A stretch of 25,481 nucleotides of DNA from positions 1 to 25,481 of IMG/VR virus record IMGVR_UViG_3300006754_000148, one strand, 5' to 3'. The translations under genes and the position numbers were made by a program. Every line of letters starts with the position of its first letter. Position 1 is the first letter of the stretch. This DNA is from a virus. Below the pieces are notes generated by a model. It was not told the origin of the DNA and did not search any database. It saw nothing but the letters and a program-made list of their open reading frames with translations. Below are positions 7,247-17,500 of this stretch, one piece after another.

Positions 7247-8593
7247 ATGGGGCGTAAAAATTATGGAACGGTTGAAGATTTAGCTCCGAGTTATGATGAA
7301 GCTGCTGCTGAAAGTTTGCATGCTTATGGCGAGTTAGGTTCCTCCGCTAAGGGCGTTGTTGAAGGGATAGGGCAGGCGGTTGAACGTCGAGATGATGCTG
7401 CTAAAACTGAGATAGTCGAGGGAACTCCTGGTAATCAGGATGTTGGTATAGGCGAAGTTGCTGAGTTGATGGATGGTTATGACAGTATGTTGAATGCTGT
7501 TTCGGGTGAGATGGCGTTGTTAGCGCAGTCTTTCAGTAATCAGATCGGCATTATGAATACTAATTACGATAATTTATTGGGTGCTATGGAAGCTAATTTA
7601 CCTAATTTGGAATTGCATTTGGAATCTAAAATGGATGCTTTGCAGGCTGCGTCTTATAGTGGGTATCCTGCTGAAGATCCAATCATAGAGGAAGAGCCAG
7701 AAGATCCAGAGGATGATAATCCTCCGTGGCTTAATTCTGATGTAATCAATGATATTGGTGATCACTATGGGATAGTTCCACAAGATACACCTACTGGTGC
7801 TGTTAACCTTGATCCTCAAAATGATTCCGCAACTTTGGCTGACAGTGTTGCCCAAATATTTGGTCTTGAATCATTTACAGATGTTGAATCCATTTTTTAC
7901 ACATCTGAACCAGAAATTGGCCCTGATGGTATGCCCACAGGAAATACTCTTACAGGTGAACTTCCTGAACATCTTCGAATATATCAAGAACATTATGAAG
8001 AGTTCATTAATGGAAATTATAGTTACGAAGATGCTAAATTTTTAGCCATGAACGCAGTAACAGGTATCTACGAAGATCGTCAGCTTGATGAGATTGATGA
8101 AGCGGAACTTGCTCAGTTAGAAAGTTGGGCTACGTGGCTTGATTATAATACTATGGCAAAAAATCAACAGTTACCTACTGATGAAAGTGGTGCGGTTATT
8201 CCTCCTTCTCAGGATAGTTTAGGAGCTGCAACGAGAAATGAACAAACAGGTGCGCCTCATGGGTTAGGTGCAAAAAGAGAATCGGATAGAGATATTATGC
8301 GTGAAGCAAATCAGCTATACCGGAACCCAGATAGTGCATATTCGATTACTAGTCCCTTCGATACTGAACCAAGAGATCTTAATACTAAGGGTGGTTCTGA
8401 AGATTACTTTGAAACGTTATTAGCTCAGAAAGAGCAGGAAGCTAGAGCTAAGAAATATGAGGAAGAACAACGAAGAAAAGCTGAAGAAGAAAGAAACAAG
8501 ACAGTGAGAAGCAGAAAAAGAGTTTCTGACGCTGAAAGAATGTACGATCAAGATTCTGCTTTGGACGCTTTTGCACGTAGCTTAGGTATCTAA
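7247..8593 (+). CDS. Acidic putative internal virion protein
   Basis: A 448-residue protein not recognised by family. Residues 1-130 are Ala/Gly/Glu-rich and mostly helical (LHAYGELGSSAKGVVEGIGQ, MLNAVSGEMALLAQSF). Residues about 145-162 form an acidic/proline stretch (IIEEEPEDPEDDNPPW). A middle helical domain (about 165-305) contains ELPEHLRIYQEHYEEFI and AELAQLESWATWLDY. The C-terminal 50-70 residues are a strongly charged coiled coil (KEQEARAKKYEEEQRRKAEE) ending in an amphipathic ALDAFARSLGI. There is no signal peptide or catalytic motif. It starts 1 nt after the LysM stop with no strong ribosome site, and its stop abuts the giant gene (TAAATG), so the three are probably translated together. 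By position it is likely an internal core or ejection protein. Confidence 0.6.
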   Translation: MGRKNYGTVEDLAPSYDEAAAESLHAYGELGSSAKGVVEGIGQAVERRDDAAKTEIVEGTPGNQDVGIGEVAELMDGYDSMLNAVSGEMALLAQSFSNQIGIMNTNYDNLLGAMEANLPNLELHLESKMDALQAASYSGYPAEDPIIEEEPEDPEDDNPPWLNSDVINDIGDHYGIVPQDTPTGAVNLDPQNDSATLADSVAQIFGLESFTDVESIFYTSEPEIGPDGMPTGNTLTGELPEHLRIYQEHYEEFINGNYSYEDAKFLAMNAVTGIYEDRQLDEIDEAELAQLESWATWLDYNTMAKNQQLPTDESGAVIPPSQDSLGAATRNEQTGAPHGLGAKRESDRDIMREANQLYRNPDSAYSITSPFDTEPRDLNTKGGSEDYFETLLAQKEQEARAKKYEEEQRRKAEEERNKTVRSRKRVSDAERMYDQDSALDAFARSLGI

Positions 8594-11500
8594 ATGGCAA
8601 TACAGGAAGAAGATTTTAATTGGAGTGATCTTTACGATACTTTAATAGAAGAATCTACTCCACCTGAAGAGCTTCCAGACTTAGAAGGATTCGATCCAGA
8701 AGATCCAGATACTTGGACAAGCCCTACTCCTGTTCCGACAGAGCCAGTTAAAGGTTCTGTAGCGTATGAAAGAAATTTATATTACGAACAGCAATACCAA
8801 GAAAAAGAAGTAGCTAAATGGAACGAAGCTAGAGATGCTGAAATAGCAGCACTGTATAAACAAGAAGAAGAACGGATGCAGGCAGTCTATGAAGACATTG
8901 AAACCTTATCTACTCTCAAAGATATGGATCAGTATGAAGCTTTAAACCATACTGAGCTGGCTAAATTCACATTACAAATGTCACAATCAAGTGATGAAGA
9001 AGTAGTCGAATGGATGCAATACATTCTCCACATGCTGAAAGATTACCAGCCTTTCAAAGATGTAATGTACGCTGTTAGTGACGGCACTCAAACTTTCGAT
9101 AATCTTTATAACCCAGAACTTTTTAAAGAACCCCCTCGATGGCAACGAATGGTTGGTTGGGTTTTTTCAAAAGTTGATGCTCCTCTGCAGGAAGTATTGG
9201 GCATTATCGGGGATGTGGTGGAACTCAATTTTAAGTCAGCATATGCTAGATTGGGTCATTTAGGTGTTGATTTTTACCAGTTGTTAACACCCGACGGAGT
9301 AATGAAAAAGATACTTACCCCAGTTTTGGGTGAGACAGCAGGAAATATCATTAGTGGTGGCGCAATCTTTGAAGCTGCTGAAGATTTTCTGAAAGATCAA
9401 AAAAGCGATGTTCTCCTTACAAGAGATAGAAACCAAGATGGTAGATTAGATGCTTACGAAGCCTTTGGAATACCTGATGATTTCGGAAAAGACATAGGTT
9501 GGGGCTGGGCTAATGCTGGTAATGCTCTGAATCTAGGTATGGAGATAGCATTAGATCCGTTAACCTGGGCAACTTTGGGTGTTGGTCCAGCAGGTAAAGC
9601 TGCTTTAACTTCTATATCTAAAGTAGCGGTACATACTGGTGGTAAACAAGCAGTTAAAAACGTGTTTACTGACGCTGCGCTGAAGAAATTAGGAAAGTTT
9701 AGCAAAGCAGCAAACTTGAGTGATACTCAACTTCAAGCAGCTATAGATGCAATTAATGCTGGTTTAGCTCGTAAAGCACCATGGAAAGTAAATCGTGTAG
9801 AGGAATGGTTGGGGAAGAGTTTATCAGTTACATCAAAACCTGATGGACTCAGTATCGTAGAGAGCGTAATACAAGCGGTAGGGGCAGATGTAGCTGACGA
9901 AGTAGCCGAAGCTATGTTGAGGGCTGCTCCTAAAATAGGTGTTGGTACTAAACAAGTTAAATGGTCAGGTAAAGCAGCAGCAAGGACTAAAAGATATGGT
10001 GCTGATACTCCGTTTGCTCAACGAGCTGCAAAGAAAGCTGATAAGTACGGTGCTTTACGTGAAGGTGTGGAAGGAGCGACAGAGAAAACTGTCGCTAATT
10101 TAGAGAAACGTATAGCTAAGAATTTAAAAATTATACAAAGGCGATCTGGTGGCGGGATGGGATTCGGCCATGGCAGATACACGCGTATGATGCCATTCAC
10201 ACGCCCAATGTATCAACTATGGAGGAGAAAAGGTTGGACTGGATCTAAAGATAAGTTTCTTAACCTTACTAGAGCAACCATGCAATTAGGTAGAACCAGA
10301 TTTGCGGGTAGAAGAGGAACAGCTCCTGTTAGTCATGGATCTGATTTCGCAGCGAAAATGCGTATCGTTCTTGAACTGAGCGCTGATGGGGTAGCAAGAA
10401 CTCCTGCTGAGATGTTGGATGCTTATCGGCAGATGGCTTTAAATGCTTCTCAAGGAAAAGCAACTAAAGTTATTACGGATAATAAAGGTAATAAAGTACT
10501 TAAGCAACTTGATGCAGCAGATAGGCCAGTAGGTCAACCAGAAACACTTTGGTATAATCTCCAAAAACATGGCGTGGATGCGGATGGGTTAACTCCAGGT
10601 GGTAATCAAAGGCGTTTTGTTGGAAGGGAATTTGATGAACAAACTGGTACAGTAGCTCGTCCTTACAATTATGTAGATCCTAATGTAGAAACTGCTGTAA
10701 GATTTTGGGAAGAGATTAATCCTATATTAAAGCAACAATTATCTAGTGTACAAGAGACAGTTTTTCTAAACAAAGCAATTTCGGAAGAGCATCTTGCAAG
10801 GTTAGCAAAGATTAAAGGCGCTCCAAAAAAAGGAACCTATGGAGATCTTGAAGCATGGGTAGTAAAGATCAGCGATGAAGCAGAGCAAGTTACCAAAGAT
10901 CATTTAGATTCTACGCTATTTAAAAATAAGGAAGTTGATGACGCTGGTAACGTTATTGAGACAGATCAAGTTCTTCCTCCACCTGTACAAGTAGCGGGTG
11001 AAGAAATAGATGTTATGCAGAAATGGTTGGATAGCCCTGAAAGTTTTGGGCCTCCTGCTAATACTACAGTTGATGATGCTGTCGATGCTATAGATAAACG
11101 TATAGCTAGCGTTGAAGATACTGGCCCTGCAGGTGTGAATGCTCACCTTGAGAAAGCTAAGGGTGATAAAGAACTGCTTGAAGGTGAGGCAAACTGGTCG
11201 ACATTAACAAATGAGGACAAGCAGCTATCCAAGAATCAAGGCAAGGGGGGTGTCTTAGAGAATCTTGAGAAAGAAATAGATCGGTTAGAGGATGGTATTA
11301 CTGCTAACGAGGCAGCATCAGAAACTGCTCGTCATGGAAATAAATCTGAATGGAATACTTTAGAAGGTGAATACCAGAAAGGTGTACAAGAGTATTTGAC
11401 AATACGAAGTACTCTCAGTCAAGCAGTACATCATCTTGAACTTATCAAATCGCTTAGGGCAAGCATTCGTAAAACAGGAAAGGTTCCTTTATTCGGTAAG

Positions 11501-14500
11501 AATGGTCAGATCGAAGCATTCTATAGAGGTGTGCAAAAAGGGATAACTGATGGCAAGGTAATTGCTTCAAAAGGTAAAGGATTGCCAGATCCTCCTCTGA
11601 ATCGTCAACAAGTTCTTGATCGTAAAGCAGCGATAAAGGAACAACAAGCTCCTCTTGTGGCTAAGAAAGATAATATTACAGAACTTGAAATGTTTGAGTT
11701 AAAGTTCCTTGAATCTGAATGGGAATGGTTAGACAAAGTATCTAAGGCTCATGTCAATGAAGGCAATAAAACAAAGATGACTTCACATATGACCTCTTTA
11801 GAAAAACAAGCACAAGGAACAGTTGACGCAGCAGAAAAAGCATTAGCAAGAATTACTGAAAAATTAGAGAAGTTAAACGTTGAAAAGAATTTAAGACAGC
11901 ATGTAATTAACGCTCATGAAGCAGTTGAAACTGAACGTTTTCTGAATACACCCCTATTCGATAATATTTTTGATGAAGATATTCTTAGAGCAATAGACAA
12001 TGAAATATCAATAGAACATTACCGACCTAGGACAGAAGCTGAAGCAGCTCCTGGTGAAAAGATGGCTACAAAAATGGGTGATGAGCCTGGTCGTAAAGAC
12101 ATTGGACAGCTTAAAGATCCAGATAAGATGCAAAAACTTGCTGATTTAGCAGATAAAAATCCTAAACAAGTTGTGAATACGATTGCTGAAGATGTAGAAA
12201 TTGTGACGTTAGCTCAGCAAATTACTGATTTAAGGAATCGTGCTTTTATTAGTGAGATATGGGATTTAATAGAAGCAGGGAATACTAAGTTAAGACCTAG
12301 GTTTAATAAGAACGGAACGATAGATAAGCGTAGTCTTTTTTATAAACGTGCCAAGAAAGAAGGGCTTGAATTAGGTCATCTTACAAAAGATGATGTTTCT
12401 GTGTTGATAGATGATGCTTCAAAATCAGGTATTAAAGTTAGGGAAGGTCTTGAAACTGATCTAGTTACATTGCAAGGCGAGATTATAGCTAAGCAGAAAC
12501 AATTACAAGAACTTGTGGAAAAGAATCTTAATGATCCGTTACATGATTTCTTTGCCAGAGTAAATGTTGCTGTTGGTAACGATAGGCAAGCTTTATTTGC
12601 TAATGAAGAGTTCACAGCATTTGCTGATAACTTGATTGCGAAAACAGATGACCCAGTTCTAAAAGCAGCAAGCGAAGATTTTATGAAAATACCTGTCCGG
12701 ATGAGGGAAGGTTATCGAATCAATCCTGCTGCTGAAGATTTTAAAGGTGTTTGGATTGACGATACCCATTCGCTTCGCTCTCAAAAAGAACAGCTTAGAA
12801 GGAACTTGAGGAATAAAGAAAAAGATCTTAATGTTCTTGATAGCAAAATTACAAAATTTGAAAAGCGTGTGAAAAACCATGAAGATGGTGTGTACGACGA
12901 TTTGAGAAGTAAGGTAGAAGGCAATAGAGATGTTGCTCGTGTTAGCCCATTGCCATCACAGCTTGAATTAAGTGAATTGACAGAGATACTGTATTTCATG
13001 AGAGAGAACTATAAGGCTTTTAACATTAAGGGTGGTAAATATACTTTAGCTAACGTTAATGCTGACGAAGCGCTTAAAAGAACTCAGTTTGTTTCAGAGT
13101 CAACGGAGAATATTGGGTTGACAGCTCGGCAGGATGTTATGCGAGATCAGATAAAGTCTATTGATGCTCGAATTTCAAGGTTAGAAGAAGACATAATATT
13201 TGAACATGGTGGTCAAGTAATTCCTAAAAATGAATTTGTTGCTTTAACAGCTAATAATAAAGAGTGGATTAACCTTAACAGGCAACGTACGATTATTCGA
13301 GAGAAGCTAGATACTGTATCAGAACTTCGTGCTAATACAGCAAAACAAAAAACTAAATACGATGAGTTTATCGAAGGTACAGCTCCTCCTCCTTTTGAAG
13401 AAGATGTACGTGTGTTGATAGATACTGTAACTGAAGGTATTGAACATAATGATGTTTTAAAAAAACAGTGGATAGAACGCCTTAAAGAAATAGATGCCGA
13501 ATTAGATGGCTATGGCAAACTGGACGAGATTGATGAATCTATTGATGCTATCGATACAACTTATCGATCAGGTCAGTTAGAAGAAATGGATAAAAACTTG
13601 GAGAAGTGGGAAGTTCAACTCAACGAAAGGTACTTAACTCAGGAGAAACATCTTCTTGAAGAACAGATAGCAAACATAAGTGTCCGGCAGAAAGAACTAA
13701 ATGTGCTGGTTGGATGGTGGAACCTCCAAGATACTTTAAAAGTGAAAGACGGAAAGCTCATCACCCCTGGAGGGGAAGTATTATCTCAGCCAAGAGTTGG
13801 TTATAAATGGTCGATAGACGAGAATGGCATGTTAAAGGAAATACCTGATGCTAGTCGAGTACCTGAAGACATGGTTAAGTATGGTGGAACAGGTAAGATC
13901 ACTCAATGGGAAGTAGGTAAAGTAGATGAAGCGCATATACTTCCAGAACATTTTGATGCTGGTAATAAGACTCCACTTATTCATTATGCTGAAGCTCAAA
14001 TTCCATTAGATGATTTTAAAAACTTAGCTCAAGAAATGTATGTAGCAGGGTTAGATCCAGAGCTGCTTATAAGTAGATGGAATGCTGCACAACAATACCG
14101 AATGTTGCAAAAAAGTGATGAGACAGCTACAGCGTACCGAGAGCTATCTGTAACACGAGGCCTATCTGAAGGTAGTATTCCTGAAGGAGTAGGTAAAACC
14201 TTTCTTGATGTTGACTTACATAGTGCTGGTTATAAAGCTAGTAAAGCTGGAGTATCGCATGGGCAAAGTGTTTCTGGCAAGATGCGTTATGCACTTGATG
14301 ATCTTAAACGGAAAAAAGATACATTAGAAAAAAAGATAGCTGATACTCTTGATCCACTTCCATCAGATATAGACAGTTTAAATAAATTAAACAAACAAAT
14401 TGAAGAATTAGAAGATCTTTATAAGCAAGGCATTCCTGTGGAAGGAATGTTAAGTGGTCCAGCAGCGCCAACAAAACCAATAGGTTTAGGGGAACATATC

Positions 14501-17500
14501 CCTGGATCTGGAGTACCTATGCAAAGCGATCTTGTAGCCCGCATGTTCCACGCAATAGATGACTTTGAAGATTTCTTTGTGACAGCAAAAGAAGCTGGTT
14601 ATGGAAATATGCGAAGCGTACTAGATGATATTGAAATGGATTGGGCTTTTGAAGGAGGGCTAAAAGGCAAGCAAGTCTACGACATTGGTGGCGATAGCCA
14701 AATGATGTTGCCAGAAAGCCTCAATAAAGTCAGCGAAGTTGGCCCAAGGGCAGGCCCTTCAGGTGCAGAATTCGGTCCTTCGCGTGTCCCTGATACTTTG
14801 AACATACAAAGAGAAATTGGTTTGGAACAGGGTCGAGAAGCTTGGGCGATGTTTAAACCTTTTGTTAGACCTCATGATTGGGTTGCACGAAAGATGGGAT
14901 TTCTCCGAACGTTCAATGCTTTAGCTGATAAACACGGTAAGGGTTTGGCTGAACATGTTAGGGAAACAACGAACGCTAACGTCGCAGCAGGAACAGCGGA
15001 CAAAGCGCTTCTAGTGAGAACATTAGAAGAATTTCCTGGTGAAATAGTTGATGTTATGAAAACCGTTGATCAAAGCTTTATAGATGCTGCTACACCATTA
15101 ACTCAAAAAAAATTAACTCAAGGGTTACATGAGAAATTAACTGGCTGGGTACGAGAGCTACGAAAAACACAAGGAAGTATGACTAGAAAAGGAGGCAAAG
15201 ACGGAGCTGAACGACTAGCAATTTACGATAGTATCAAAACTGCATTTCCTGGATATCACCCAGTAACAAAAATGCCAGTGTGGAAAATGGTAAAGCGGAT
15301 AGTTGATCAAATAGATGAGTTTTCTTTAGAACAATGGGAATGGATCTCTTCAATAACTAAGGGAGATACCGGATTTAGGCATCCAGTTACCGGAAAAATT
15401 CAACGTATAGCTGACGTAGATCCAACAACATATAATCCAAGGATTATTTCAGCAGAAACATACAATCAAATTGATGAACTCCGTAAAGCTGGGGGAGAAA
15501 ATTGGGATACTTTTGAATCTTTCACAAACCAAGCAATGTTAGCTGAACGATTAGACGCTATGGTTATCGCTGGAGAATTAACACAAGCGGAAGCAGCTCA
15601 AATAGCTAAGAGCATGCCTGGGATTATAGATACAGTAATTAGGCCATCAAAAGCTAAGATAATAGGTCAAGCTCAAACTGCTGATGAGATACAAACAATG
15701 CTTCGTAGTAGCGGACGTTTACAGGCAAGAGATTTCTTTCCTCATGTCAAGAACGTAGCTAGGTTGAATGAAAAAGTAAGAGAAATATTCCAAAGTATTC
15801 TTAAAGATTCAAGCAATAAAGATTGGGTTATTAATAACCTTTATGAACAAGATCCAGTACAAGCATGGATACGTTACGCAGGTGATATAGAACCTAAACG
15901 AATTGTTTACGACACATTAGGTGATTTGCAAGATTTTGTTTTACATGACAGAAAACTTATGGATAATAATGTTGGTAGACCAGTATTTGGGGAACGTCCT
16001 GCTGTTATAGATGGGGATTTAATCGTTAAGTACGACGGTCCAGGAGATCCTATTTTTGAATTTGATTTTATAGATCCAGTTACAGGTACGAAAAAGAAAT
16101 TCAAATCAAACCTTCATGAACCTGAAAAACAATTCCTAGACAGATTAGAGCTTGTACCAGAGTTAGAAGGTAAGTATGTAGCAGTTGAAACAGGAACTGG
16201 AGCCAAATTAGTTGATAGAGATATCGCTGATGAGTTAGTAAATAACATTATCCCTAAAGTAACTGGTGAACTAATGCCAGGGAAACTTGCCCGAAGTCTT
16301 AATGTTTGGACCACAGGCTGGGCTACTTGGGTAACTGTTGTCAAACCAGCATTCCACATACGTAACGAAGTCGGTAACCTTTTTAATATGATTGTTGGTG
16401 GTTTTAAAAATCCTAAGAAACTTATAGATAGCATGAGATTACAATACGTATCTAAGCAAGTACGAACTCACATGCAAAAAGGTGGTTATCTTAAATTCGA
16501 TGATGCTCTCGATGACTTAGCAAGGAATGAAAGATTAATGGACCCTGGTCAGGGTGGTTATGGGCATACTTTTACAAAGATAACGCCAGATGATGTTTTT
16601 AATTTAAATTTAGCAAGAGAACATGGCATTCTTGGAACTTCATTCTTTAACGACATTCAAAAAGATATCTCAATATTTGAACAAAGAAAATTAAGAGAAA
16701 AAGCAACCACAACGAATCGTGGAAGACAGGCAATGAATACTCTGCAAAGAAAATACATAAACAATACCATTACTAGACATGGTCGTGCTATGGGTACGTT
16801 CTTTGAAGACAATGCTCGACTAGCTATGTTCCTCGATGGGTTAGATCAAGGGCTTGCTCCTTCAGCAGCAGCAGTACGTACAAAACAATTCCTATTTGAC
16901 TACGGTGACCTTACTAAAACAGAAGAACATATAAAAAATGTGAGTAGATTCTATACGTGGATGAGAAAGAACACTGTTTTGCAAGCACGTATGCTTACTT
17001 CAAGTCCTGGTTCTGTATGGAAAGCGCAAAAAATGACGCAAGGAATAATGCAGAACTTCTTTGGGTGGGAGAATACGCTTAGTGAAAAATTTGAACCTGA
17101 TTTCTACAGAGATAATGGGTTCATGTTCGGCGCTCACGATTATGATTTTATGGTTCGGATGGAAACCCCATTAATAAGTGCGTTAGAAACCATAGAGAAA
17201 GTAGGTTGGGTCCTTAACCTGGGAGATATCAATCCATTAATTGGTTTCTTTGGTGGGGAAGAATTAGAAAATGTTTTATCCATACGTGACTCTAGGTATC
17301 CAGGTCAGAGAGGTCCTTTAAGAATTGGTCAGCAAATTTCTGGTTTGTTAGATATCTTTGCTAATGGTCCGAAACAAGCTGTTGATCTTACCTATCAATT
17401 AGCTGATGGTAAAAATATGTTTACAGGAAAAAGGATAGAAGAGTGGGGTGTTAAGAATACTTTATTTGAGTTAGTAAATTTGGGCATTCCAGCACTTAAA

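Noticed and set aside
14746-14759. Short palindrome AAGGGC-AG-GCCCTT
   Set aside because: Six pairs with a 2-nt loop inside a coding region. Too short and badly looped to call a regulatory element.
16114-16434. 106-residue - strand frame inside the giant gene
   Set aside because: Lies antisense to conserved-looking sequence, has no ribosome site and no recognisable content. A shadow frame.
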